Positions 5,920-13,704 of a DNA stretch of 14,213 nucleotides are shown here, piece by piece. The stretch covers positions 1-14,213 of the forward strand of contig JAUXHZ010000007.1 in assembly GCA_030621255.1 (NCBI GenBank), given 5' to 3'. Made by a program: the position numbers and the translations under genes. The notes under the pieces were generated by a model that was not told where the DNA came from, searched no databases, and was given only the letters and a program-made list of their open reading frames with translations. Numbering within the stretch: position 1 is the stretch's first letter; every line of letters starts with the position of its first letter. The stretch comes from Candidatus Latescibacterota bacterium. GTDB lineage: Bacteria; Krumholzibacteriota; Krumholzibacteriia; Krumholzibacteriales; WJIX01.

Positions 5920-8072
5920 CAATTTCGGAATCGTTCAATAATAACATTTATCTCTACCTTCTTTTCTTCCTCTCTCTGCATATCAAGTTGCCACACCGCC
6001 GCGATTACTGAACCCTGATATATCAATTCATAACCTGACTCGGAATTTGAAACTGTTTCTATCGGAAATCTCCATATTTTGGCCATAGGGTTAAAAGACA
6101 TTTTTATCTTAATATTCAGCCATTCATCCACAATTAAAAGAGAATCAACATTTTCTTCTTCTCCGGTTGACGCCAGGTTGTTTTTGGAAAGTTTTCTTCC
6201 CGGAAAAGTGTAATACCTGTCCGGGGCATCTCCGGCAAGAAGTGAAAAAACATTTTCAACAACTAGCGCGCCTTTAACACTTCCATTTGCAGGAAAAAGG
6301 GAATAATTTACTTTAAACCGGGCGGAAGATTTGGAAGCAGAAATAATCTTGTCCATTTTTACCTCTGTTTCACTATCACCTAACTTCACTTTCCCTGATC
6401 TGCTGAATATGAGGCGTTTTTCATTTTTATCATCAATAATAGTGTGCGAGAATTCACTATCAATAAAATCCCCGCCTTCATAGTGTGAAGAGCGGGCAAA
6501 TGAATCTAAACCAACATCACTTCCGATAAAGTGATCGCGCAGTGACATTCGTTGATAAGAATCATATATAAGATATGAATCAAGCCCATCTTCCTTGGCA
6601 ACACTCATTTCATGAATACTCGCCGCTTCGCTGAGATCCTCATTGGAAAGCTTCGGAACTTTATTGTGGTATATTTCCTCACGTCTGCGGAGAATATCGG
6701 TCAGATTAAAGGCGGGATTCCGGATATCAAATTCTCTCAGGGAAGCCCCCCTCGATTTGAAAATTAATTTCATGTAGGGAGAAGTAAGCAAAATCTCATC
6801 TGCTCCATCGCCATCAATGTCACAAATATTATAGTTTAAGTATTTTTTCTTTTTTTCCTTTTCCTTTTCAATAATACTCTCAGCTTCAATTATGTGGTTA
6901 AAAATAGCACTTCGCAAATGGGGCAGATAAAGGCCTCCAAAAAGCCCATGCCAATACGCACAATTACATTGAGCCTGATATAAATGATTCTTAGCTTCCT
7001 CCCACACACCCTGATATCCAGTTTCCTTCCCGTAATCGTCCACTAACCTGCTCGCAGAAAGCATCCTTTTATGCATCCAGTTACTCTCTTCGTATTTTAC
7101 AAGAAAATTTCTCCAGAACCCTCCTCTGATAAGTTCTGCCGTATCATTGAGCCCTGAGTCAGCTTCCAGAATCTCTCCGGCTTTTTTTTGCTTAATCTGA
7201 GCCGAAAGGGGGAGCGCCCACTGCATCATTTCACTGTATGACGCGGTCGGGAGATAAACAATTCCCGATGGAAGATATTTATCAATAACATCTGAGAAAT
7301 TCATCACCTGCAACCAATCTTTATTCTCTTCAAGAATACTGCAAAAACGGCGCAGCCGGCCCTGCTTATAACAAAGTGAATGAGTCCCGGGCCAAACTCC
7401 AAATTTTTCGCCGTCATCCGCCAAAACTACTATCTTATTCTCTGCTTCTCCATCATCAGCAATCTCACGCAAGTAGGCAATAGTCTCTTCAGGATCACTG
7501 AAAGGCACCAGATACCTTAATTTTTTATCAATAGGAAATATTTTTACGTATGCTCCATTCTCTTCACTATTGAAAAAGGCGCGGATTTCCGTTTCTTTTA
7601 ACCCTATCGACTTAAAATGTGAATCATCAACAAGAACAAATTCAAGATCAGCTTTCGCAAGAATATCCGGTAAATGAGGTTCCCATATTCTCTCGGTCAG
7701 CCAGCATCCACGCGGCTTTGCATTTAATTTGTTTGTTATAAATTTGTTCATCATTGTAAGCTGGCCAAGTTGGTCTCTCTGGGGTATGACAGACAAAATA
7801 GGTTCATAATATCCCGCCGACAGAATTTCAACCTGAGAGCGCCGTATCATTCCGGAAAGAATCTCAAGATATTCTTTGTGATTTTCAGAAATCCAGTCCC
7901 ATAAAATTCCACTGTTATGCAGCGCGAAAGGAATATTAGGGAATTCATTCATTACCTCAAGAAACGGGAAATAGGCTTTTTGGTAGGCATCCTCAATAAC
8001 AAAATCAAAATTTCCTACGGGCTGATGGTTATGAAAGCCAAAAATAAATGTTACCTTTTTTTTCATCCCCAC
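5919..8072 (-). CDS. GH57 family 4-alpha-glucanotransferase / alpha-amylase-like enzyme
   Basis: A 717-residue glycoside hydrolase family 57 protein close in layout to the Thermococcus litoralis 4-alpha-glucanotransferase (659 residues), which transfers or cleaves alpha-1,4-glucan in the cytosol. GH57 motifs are in order: HNHQP (14-18); SAGYYEPILS; WLTERIWEP (124-132) with the putative nucleophile Glu127; and VVLADDGEKFGVWPGT (215-230), whose DDGE supplies the general acid Asp. AQCNCAYWHGLFGGLYLPHLR ends the catalytic region. The rest is the beta-rich C-terminal domain of this subfamily, including DIDGDGADEI, which resembles a calcium-loop repeat, and a lysine/glutamate-rich linker before it. 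There is no signal peptide. The start GTG at 8072 has AGGAG 5 bases upstream; ATG at 8066 is an alternative. It follows EIIB by 8 bases and overlaps or abuts EIIC. Transferase versus hydrolase activity is unproven. Confidence 0.92.
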   Translation of the reverse strand: MGMKKKVTFIFGFHNHQPVGNFDFVIEDAYQKAYFPFLEVMNEFPNIPFALHNSGILWDWISENHKEYLEILSGMIRRSQVEILSAGYYEPILSVIPQRDQLGQLTMMNKFITNKLNAKPRGCWLTERIWEPHLPDILAKADLEFVLVDDSHFKSIGLKETEIRAFFNSEENGAYVKIFPIDKKLRYLVPFSDPEETIAYLREIADDGEAENKIVVLADDGEKFGVWPGTHSLCYKQGRLRRFCSILEENKDWLQVMNFSDVIDKYLPSGIVYLPTASYSEMMQWALPLSAQIKQKKAGEILEADSGLNDTAELIRGGFWRNFLVKYEESNWMHKRMLSASRLVDDYGKETGYQGVWEEAKNHLYQAQCNCAYWHGLFGGLYLPHLRSAIFNHIIEAESIIEKEKEKKKKYLNYNICDIDGDGADEILLTSPYMKLIFKSRGASLREFDIRNPAFNLTDILRRREEIYHNKVPKLSNEDLSEAASIHEMSVAKEDGLDSYLIYDSYQRMSLRDHFIGSDVGLDSFARSSHYEGGDFIDSEFSHTIIDDKNEKRLIFSRSGKVKLGDSETEVKMDKIISASKSSARFKVNYSLFPANGSVKGALVVENVFSLLAGDAPDRYYTFPGRKLSKNNLASTGEEENVDSLLIVDEWLNIKIKMSFNPMAKIWRFPIETVSNSESGYELIYQGSVIAAVWQLDMQREEEKKVEINVIIERFRN

Positions 8073-8080
8073 ACTTTCTC

Positions 8081-8554
8081 CTACACGATTCTTGAATTCA
8101 TTATCACTTTTTCGTCGCCCGGCAGAGCTCTTGCTTCCAAGATAACACTCTTTTTTACAAGTTCTCTAAGTACTGATTTCTCATCCTCACTTATATAAAG
8201 TTCCCCGATTACTTTTTCCCTGCCCTCCCTATAATGCATACCCCCGATATTTAATTCATCAAACTCCAACCCATTTTCATAAAGCCGGAACGCCTGCTCA
8301 GGCCCCCTCACAAGGAGGATAACTCTTTCTTTATTGTAAACACCCTGATTAATTCTATCTGCCGTTTCTTTCAATGAAAGTACAGATACCTTTATATCGG
8401 AAGGTACTGCAGAAATATACAGTTTCTTTTCCCATTCATTGTCACCGACTTTATCATCAGCCAGAATTATCCTGTCCGGACGGCATTCTTCATACCAGCC
8501 TATAACCACTTGCGCGTGAATCAACCTGTCGTCTATCCTGATCAAAACCAACAT
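8081..8554 (-). CDS. PTS system mannose/fructose/sorbose family EIIB component
   Basis: A 157-residue soluble EIIB subunit that receives phosphate from EIIA and passes it to the sugar bound in EIIC-EIID. The signature RIDDRLIHAQVVIGW (residues 6-20) contains the phosphorylated His13; the family normally has RLIHGQV, here with Ala replacing the Gly. DRIILADDKVGDNEWEK and LNIGGMHYREGREKVI match the family's IIVVxDxVAxD and VNVGGMxxxxGxxxV segments. Length is close to the usual 160. The ATG at 8554 has AAAGG about 8 bases upstream. The 71-base gap from EIIA is the largest inside the block apart from the metK leader. I see no terminator or clear promoter in it. Confidence 0.92.
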   Translation of the reverse strand: MLVLIRIDDRLIHAQVVIGWYEECRPDRIILADDKVGDNEWEKKLYISAVPSDIKVSVLSLKETADRINQGVYNKERVILLVRGPEQAFRLYENGLEFDELNIGGMHYREGREKVIGELYISEDEKSVLRELVKKSVILEARALPGDEKVIMNSRIV

Positions 8555-8625
8555 CAGGCATACCTTTCAATGAAATGCACAAAAGAAAAACTATCCTACG
8601 GACAAAAATTAAGATAATTGATTAT

Positions 8626-9024
8626 TCAGGAGGCACCATTAATACTATCCCGGCCGCGTTTTACTAAATGATCCGTCATTTCTTTATAATTCAATACTCC
8701 TTTTTTAGTCACAAAATCGAGGAGGACGGGCAGATTAACCCCGCTGATCACCTTAACTCCCTCTATCCCTTCTGTGGCGCGGGCGCAGTTCATAAAACAG
8801 GACCCGCCGGAATAATCAACAAATAAAACAATGTTTTCTTTTTTATACTTTTTCATTATTTCTTTTATTTTATCAACGATCACAGAATCACAATAATCTT
8901 CGCTGCAAACAGAATAGAAATCCTCCACCTTCCCAAGAATACCCTCGATTGTCCTGACAAGCTCCTCCGCCAATCTTCCATGAGTAACAATAATTCCTGC
9001 AGTTCTGCCGCTAGTATCGCTCAT
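8626..9024 (-). CDS. PTS system mannose-family EIIA component
   Basis: A 132-residue EIIA protein of the mannose family, a cytosolic phosphocarrier between HPr and EIIB. TAGIIVTHGRLAEELVRTIEGILG gives the family's I-x-x-H-G-x-L-A pattern with phospho-acceptor His15. VLFVDYSGGSCFMNCARA corresponds to the family's L-x-D-L-x-G-G-[ST]-P-x-N-x-A segment, though with Cys-Phe in place of the usual Pro-Phe. VISGVNLPVLLDFV closes the domain as G-x-N-L-P-M-L-x-x-x. The ATG overlaps the hprK stop as ATGA, so the two are translationally coupled. The hprK-EIIA pairing is also known from alphaproteobacterial regulatory PTS clusters. Here a full permease follows, which favours transport as well as signalling. 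Confidence 0.93.
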   Translation of the reverse strand: MSDTSGRTAGIIVTHGRLAEELVRTIEGILGKVEDFYSVCSEDYCDSVIVDKIKEIMKKYKKENIVLFVDYSGGSCFMNCARATEGIEGVKVISGVNLPVLLDFVTKKGVLNYKEMTDHLVKRGRDSINGAS

Positions 9025-9998
9025 TCCGTATCATTCCTGAGATATCTTCGAGTTTGTTTTCTGCTCTGCATTAAATCAATAAGATTCCTATCCAGTTTTT
9101 TAGCAGCATTAAATCCGTATATTTTAAGCATATGATTTAAAGCAATAGTCTCGGCGATAACAGTAATATTCTTTCCCGGAAAGATAGGAACAACCAGTTG
9201 CGTCACCTTCGTTCCAAGAATCTCAGTGGTTTTTTCGTCGAGGCCATGCCTGTCCCAATCCCTTGAAGGGTCCCATTCTCTAAGCTTCACTACTACTTCG
9301 ATACGTTTCTGTATTCTAATCGCCCTGATACCAAATACATCCATAATATTTATTATTCCAACTCCCCTGATCTCCATAAAATGTCTCAGATGTTCTCTTC
9401 CCCTCCCGATAACCATATCTCCCTTTTTAATTATTTCAACAACGTCATCTGCAACAAGCCTGTGTCCTCGCTCAACCAGGTCCAGAACAATTTCACTCTT
9501 TCCTATACCACTTTCTCCGGAGAAGAACAAGCCTACACCATATACATCAACAAGTGATCCGTGGCTTGTGCTGCGGGGCGCAAAGTAATAATCAAGAATC
9601 TCCCTCAGGGTGTGAATAAAGAGTGTAGTCTGCCACTTTGTCCTCATCACCGGCACAGAAGATTTTTCAGCCTCTTTAATAAAATTGTCCGGGAGCTCCA
9701 ATCCTTTTGTTACAATAATACAACAGAGAATTTTTGAGAAGAGCCTTTTGAGGGCATCCCTTTTCTGCCCCTCATCAAGGGAACAAAAGTACATCATTTC
9801 AGTTTCCCCGAGAATCTGGACTCTTTTATGAAGATAATGTTCCATAAATCCCGTAAGAACAAAAGCGGGCCGGAAGATGTCGGGAATAGTTATATCCAAC
9901 CGCCCTTTGATACTTGACGTAAGGAGCTCTAATCCCAGTTCATCTTTATTATCTTCAAAAAAATCCCTTACCTTGTAAGTTCTCTTATGCTCCGCCAA
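9021..9998 (-). CDS. hprK: HPr kinase/phosphorylase
   Basis: A 325-residue bifunctional enzyme that phosphorylates HPr on Ser46 with ATP or pyrophosphate and removes that phosphate when inorganic phosphate is high. The N-terminal domain (about 1-130) includes FRPAFVLTGF. The catalytic domain shows STSHGSLVDVYGVG with the conserved His146, Walker A GESGIGKS (161-168), RLVADDVV, and the HprK signature EIRGVGIINIMDVFG (209-223). The start is TTG at 9998: AGGGGA lies about 8 bases upstream, and the resulting length of about 310-325 residues is normal. It follows hpf by 33 bases and overlaps EIIA by 4. With a Ser46-bearing HPr in the same operon, the substrate is almost certainly encoded here. RapZ, often beside hprK in related clusters, is absent from this stretch. 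Confidence 0.95.
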   Translation of the reverse strand: MAEHKRTYKVRDFFEDNKDELGLELLTSSIKGRLDITIPDIFRPAFVLTGFMEHYLHKRVQILGETEMMYFCSLDEGQKRDALKRLFSKILCCIIVTKGLELPDNFIKEAEKSSVPVMRTKWQTTLFIHTLREILDYYFAPRSTSHGSLVDVYGVGLFFSGESGIGKSEIVLDLVERGHRLVADDVVEIIKKGDMVIGRGREHLRHFMEIRGVGIINIMDVFGIRAIRIQKRIEVVVKLREWDPSRDWDRHGLDEKTTEILGTKVTQLVVPIFPGKNITVIAETIALNHMLKIYGFNAAKKLDRNLIDLMQSRKQTRRYLRNDTE

Positions 9999-10031
9999 TA
10001 TATTTTCCCCTGTTAAAAATACGCGAATAAT

Positions 10032-10574
10032 CTACAACTTAATCACTCCGTAATTACCATCGGAACGTCTGTAAACAAAACTTGGTTTCCCTGATTCCGA
10101 ATTGTCGAAAAGGAAAAATTCCTTTTCCTGTATCTTCATAGCCTTGATTGCTTCTTCAACATTCATATTCTCCAAATTATAAACAGCCTCTTCAATCATT
10201 TCAATCCCATTTTCACTTTCAACGCTTTCGGCATTAATCACAAATTCACGCGGGTATTGCCTGCCGGAACCCTTCTTATGGTTTTGATGGCTGGCATGAA
10301 GCTTCCCCCTATATTTTTTTATTTGTCTTTCCAAATCTTTCTCGCACTTGTCTATCGAAACATACATATTTTCAGATTCTTCCAGCGCTGTAAAAACATG
10401 GCCTTGTACACGAAGATTAACTTCAGCAATATTACGTGTCTTCTCTTTAGACATTATTACATCAACATTTATAATATTTTCAAAATAGCGTTTAATTTTC
10501 CTCATTCTTGCTTCAATATGCTCAATAAGTTCGGGACTTGCTTTAAAATGCCTTGCCGTTGTTGTCAATTCCAT
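10032..10574 (-). CDS. hpf: Long-form ribosome hibernation-promoting factor
   Basis: A 180-residue long-form HPF, which binds idle 70S ribosomes and dimerises them into inactive 100S particles in slow growth. Residues 1-100 are the HPF/RaiA ribosome-binding domain: LTTTARHFKASPELIEHIE, then KRYFENIINVDVIMSKEK and VHVFTAL-like residues (GHVFTALEESENMYVSIDKCEKDLERQIKK, shown in part). After a charged linker (about 100-120), residues 122-180 form the dimerisation domain, ending NMNVEEAIKAMKIQEKEFFLF and SFVYRRSDGNYGVIKL. The ATG has a near-perfect Shine-Dalgarno, AGGAGG, about 8 bases upstream, the strongest within the block, suggesting high translation. It sits 18 bases after lipA. hpf downstream of rpoN is a widely conserved arrangement, here interrupted by lipA. 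Confidence 0.94.
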   Translation of the reverse strand: MELTTTARHFKASPELIEHIEARMRKIKRYFENIINVDVIMSKEKTRNIAEVNLRVQGHVFTALEESENMYVSIDKCEKDLERQIKKYRGKLHASHQNHKKGSGRQYPREFVINAESVESENGIEMIEEAVYNLENMNVEEAIKAMKIQEKEFFLFDNSESGKPSFVYRRSDGNYGVIKL

Positions 10575-10592
10575 ATCAATTTCCTCCTAGCA

Positions 10593-11498
10593 TCATTCAT
10601 CCGACTCTGCCACAACCCTCTTTCTAAATTTTTTAATATCATTTTCCTGATAAGAACTTCTAACAAAAGATCCTGATGTTACTTCTAGAAATCCCATTTC
10701 ATATCCCTTTTTTTCATACCACAAGAATTTCTCGGGAACAACAAATTTCTTTACAGGAATCTGTTTTATCCCCGGGCGAAGATATTGCCCAATCGCGAGA
10801 AAATCACAGCCTGCTCCTCTAAGGTCCTTCATTGTTTCCAAAACTTCATCAGCTGATTCCCCCAGCCCGAGCATTAACGCAGATTTGGTCATTATTCCCG
10901 GGGCCTCATCCTTCACTATGGAAAGTATCGAAATGGATCTATCATAATCGGCTCCTTTCCTTACACTTCCGAAAATGGTTCTAACTGTTTCAATGTTATG
11001 AGAAACAATGTCAGGTTTTGAATCAAGGACAGTCCTTAAAGCACTGATATCACCATTAAAATCCGGTATAAGCAGTTCGATCATCGGTGATTGATCTATG
11101 CTCTTTAACTTCCGGACAACCTGTGAATAGATACCGCTTCCTCCATCGGGAAGATCGTCACGTGTAACGGAAGTTATAATTACATGGGTTAACCCCAATT
11201 CCTGAACCGCTTCCGCTATCTTTTCAGGTTCATTACTATCCAGAGAACACGGCTGTCCACTTTTAACGGAACAAAACAAACAGTCCCTCGTACAAATATC
11301 TCCAAGTATCATAAAGGTGACTTTGTTTTTCGAATAACATTCCGCTCTGTTTGGACAACGTCCCTCACGGCAGATAGTATGTAATCCCCTTTTCTTTATC
11401 ACACGCTCAATAGTAGAGCACTCACAGAGAAGGGGAATCTTCCTTCTTAACCAAGAAGGCAATCTCCTAGAATGTGGAACATCAGTAGAGAGTGCCAT
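10593..11498 (-). CDS. lipA: Lipoyl synthase
   Basis: A 301-residue radical SAM enzyme that inserts two sulfur atoms into octanoyl groups on lipoyl-dependent proteins. Both iron-sulfur cluster motifs are visible: the auxiliary cluster C-x4-C-x5-C in CREGRCPNRAEC (Cys43, Cys48, Cys54) and the radical SAM C-x3-C-x2-C in CTRDCLFC (Cys69, Cys73, Cys76). VTRDDLPDGGSG, PDFNGD, HNIETV, KSALMLGLGE and GQYLRPG are all family blocks. The C-terminal RSSY (280-283) carries the serine that ligates the auxiliary cluster. Length is normal. It lies between rpoN (32 bases before) and hpf (18 bases after). No lipB, lplA or lipoyl-dependent dehydrogenase gene is in the window, so its placement looks unrelated to a local pathway. 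Confidence 0.96.
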   Translation of the reverse strand: MALSTDVPHSRRLPSWLRRKIPLLCECSTIERVIKKRGLHTICREGRCPNRAECYSKNKVTFMILGDICTRDCLFCSVKSGQPCSLDSNEPEKIAEAVQELGLTHVIITSVTRDDLPDGGSGIYSQVVRKLKSIDQSPMIELLIPDFNGDISALRTVLDSKPDIVSHNIETVRTIFGSVRKGADYDRSISILSIVKDEAPGIMTKSALMLGLGESADEVLETMKDLRGAGCDFLAIGQYLRPGIKQIPVKKFVVPEKFLWYEKKGYEMGFLEVTSGSFVRSSYQENDIKKFRKRVVAESDE

Positions 11499-11530
11499 TT
11501 ATTTGTCTTTGCTCCGTTTAATAACCAAAC

Positions 11531-12922
11531 TTAGTACTCTTTCCTATGTCTGGCAGGTAATATACCAAGTTGCTCTCTATACTTAGCAACTGTTCTACGC
11601 GCGATAATTAACCCATCAGCTTTTAGAATATCAGCAATTTTTTGATCACTCAAGGGTTTCTTTAAATCTTCTTTTTGTAAAATTGTCTCGATCTTTATTT
11701 TAGCACTTCTTGAGGAAACATCTGTGCCTGATTTAGTACTCAGCTTGGCACTGAAAAAGAATTTCAGTCCATAAACACCCCTTGGCGTTTGAACATATTT
11801 ACTCGTAGTTACGCGGCTTACAGTTGACTCATGCATATCTATTTCAACGGCGACCTGCTGCAGGGTTAAAGGTTTTAGAGCGATTACGCCTTTTTCAAAA
11901 AAGTCTCTCTGCTTGTCTACTATACATTCCATAACCTTGATCATTGTCCGCCGCCGCTGCTCAATAGTTTGAATCAACCATTTAGCGTTCTTGAGACGCC
12001 CCTTTATAAAATCCTTTGTTTCAGTAGTGATTTTGGGATTAGTTTTTAATTCATCCCTATATGCCTTGCTTATTCTCAGCCGGGGAACATTTCTTTCGTT
12101 CAGAGTAATTATATATTTATCGTCAACTCTGTCTACAATAAGATCCGGAATAACATACTTAGGATTGTCGGTAAAAACGCTTAGGCCGGGTTTCGGATCG
12201 AGAGTAGCAATTATTTCGGCTTGAGTCTGAATCTCTTTCAAAGAAATTTTCATCCTCTTGCTGATATCCAGATATTTCCTCTGCTTGAATTCTTCAAAAT
12301 ATTCACTAATGATAATCGCGGCTTTACTCCCCAACATATCTTTTCTTTCAAGCTGAAGCATCAGGCATTCTTTTATATCCCTGGCGCCGACACCCGGGGG
12401 ATCAAATGTTTGAACAAGTTCCAGTATATTACTAACAACCTCTTCTTCAACATTGAATGTCCTGGCAATATCACCCAGAGAGCCTACCATATAACCCGAA
12501 TCATCAAGACTGCCTATTAAATATTCGCCTATTTCAAGTATCTGTTCATCATCAGTTGCCAGACGAAGCTGACTTAAGAGATTATCGGAAAAACTCTGCC
12601 TCGCGACCGGCACCCTCTCCATCATATCTTCTCTTTGTTCAGTTTCTTCCCCGCCGGTTCCCCCCATATTGAATGCGGTTTCAAAAACTTCTTCCCAGTC
12701 AGAATCCTCTTCTTCTTTTCCTTCTTTTTCCTGGGTCTCATTCTCATCAAGTTCTTCAACTTCATCTTCTTCCTCGAGAAGAGGATTTTTAAGAATTTCC
12801 TGCTTAAGTACCTGTTGCAATTCCAACGTAGGCATCTGAAGCAGTTTTAAGGCCTGCTGCAACCTCGGAGTCATAACAAGACGCTGCTGCATCGCCATTC
12901 GCATTCCCATCTTCATTTCCAT
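11531..12922 (-). CDS. rpoN: RNA polymerase sigma-54 factor
   Basis: A 463-residue sigma-54 factor, which directs RNA polymerase to -24/-12 promoters that need an enhancer-binding ATPase. The activator-interacting region I is at 1-50: LVMTPRLQQALKLLQMPTLELQQ then LKQEILKNPLLE. An acidic low-complexity region II follows (about 51-85, rich in Glu and Asp). The core-binding domain spans about 100-300. A helix-turn-helix, LQQVAVEIDMHESTVSRVTT, comes next, and the RpoN box ARRTVAKYRE (441-450) near the C-terminus reads the -24 element. The ATG at 12922 has GGAGGA 10 bases upstream and lies 17 bases after lptB. The early methionines (residues 1, 3, 5, 7, 9) leave a few alternative starts. lptB-rpoN-hpf is a conserved neighbourhood in many diderm bacteria. 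Confidence 0.97.
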   Translation of the reverse strand: MEMKMGMRMAMQQRLVMTPRLQQALKLLQMPTLELQQVLKQEILKNPLLEEEDEVEELDENETQEKEGKEEEDSDWEEVFETAFNMGGTGGEETEQREDMMERVPVARQSFSDNLLSQLRLATDDEQILEIGEYLIGSLDDSGYMVGSLGDIARTFNVEEEVVSNILELVQTFDPPGVGARDIKECLMLQLERKDMLGSKAAIIISEYFEEFKQRKYLDISKRMKISLKEIQTQAEIIATLDPKPGLSVFTDNPKYVIPDLIVDRVDDKYIITLNERNVPRLRISKAYRDELKTNPKITTETKDFIKGRLKNAKWLIQTIEQRRRTMIKVMECIVDKQRDFFEKGVIALKPLTLQQVAVEIDMHESTVSRVTTSKYVQTPRGVYGLKFFFSAKLSTKSGTDVSSRSAKIKIETILQKEDLKKPLSDQKIADILKADGLIIARRTVAKYREQLGILPARHRKEY

Positions 12923-12939
12923 ATGTCAGTTATCCTCCA

Positions 12940-13704
12940 TCATAATTTAAATGATTCTCCCAAATATATTTTTTTTACTTCCGGATCAGACGCCAATTCA
13001 TCTGCGTCACCCAAACACTTGATAGTTCCCTCATACATTATGTACGCTCTGTTAGTAATCGACAATGTCTCCCTGACATTATGGTCCGTTATTAATATAC
13101 CGATACCCCTTTCGCGCAACTTGACAACTATCTCCTGCAAATCAGCTACAGCAATCGGATCGATACCGGCGAAAGGTTCATCCATCAACATAAAGGACGG
13201 ATTTGTAACGAGAGACCGGGTCACTTCCACACGTCTCCTCTCCCCGCCTGACAACTGATACCCGTAGCTTTTCCTCAAATGCTTTATGTCAAGTTCATCG
13301 AGGAGATTTTCGAGAAATTCCTCCTGCTTATCAGCAGAAATAGAAATAGTTTCAATTACAGCTTTGATATTATCCTCTACCGTCAATCTCCTGAAAATAG
13401 AGGGTTCCTGGGGAAGATAACCTATTCCCATCCTCGCTCTTTTGTACATCGGCAAACCTGTAATATCCTTGTCATCAAAAAACACTCTCCCGCTTTCAGG
13501 TTTGATCATCCCCACCATCATATAGAATGTGGTTGTTTTGCCGGCGCCGTTTGGCCCAAGCAACCCCACAATTTCTCCCCTTTGAACCGAGATTGAAACT
13601 TCATTTACAACAAGTTTCTTCTGATATTTTTTAACCAACTTGTCTGTTCCAAACCCTTTTCTCCCATCACCGGAGTGGGAAAGCTCCTTATTCCTCAGTT
13701 CCAT
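12940..13704 (-). CDS. lptB: LPS export ABC transporter ATP-binding protein LptB
   Basis: A 254-residue cytosolic ATPase that powers extraction of lipopolysaccharide from the inner membrane with LptF and LptG. Walker A is GPNGAGKT (50-57), the Q-loop glutamine is in YLPQEPSIF (Gln98), the ABC signature is LSGGE (150-154), and Walker B is MLMDEP (171-176) with catalytic Glu175. The H-loop is His207 in TDHNV. YLPQEPSIFRRLTVEDN and DEPFAGIDPIAV are characteristic of LptB among ABC ATPases. The reading start gives a hydrophilic N-terminal extension of about 20 residues over typical LptB. Translation may begin later, for example at TTG for Leu23, though the ATG lies in a 17-base overlap with lptC. 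lptF and lptG are not in the window. Confidence 0.96.
   Translation of the reverse strand: MELRNKELSHSGDGRKGFGTDKLVKKYQKKLVVNEVSISVQRGEIVGLLGPNGAGKTTTFYMMVGMIKPESGRVFFDDKDITGLPMYKRARMGIGYLPQEPSIFRRLTVEDNIKAVIETISISADKQEEFLENLLDELDIKHLRKSYGYQLSGGERRRVEVTRSLVTNPSFMLMDEPFAGIDPIAVADLQEIVVKLRERGIGILITDHNVRETLSITNRAYIMYEGTIKCLGDADELASDPEVKKIYLGESFKL

Noticed and set aside
8555..8625. Promoter or terminator in the 71-base EIIA-EIIB gap
   Set aside because: The only symmetry is ATAAT-CA-ATTAT, whose loop is too small for a stable hairpin. No convincing -35/-10 or -24/-12 pair was seen.
11498..11530. Sigma-54 promoter suggested by TGGCAC at the start of lipA
   Set aside because: There is no TTGC element at the required spacing, and the TGGCAC is part of the lipA start codons (ATG GCA C).
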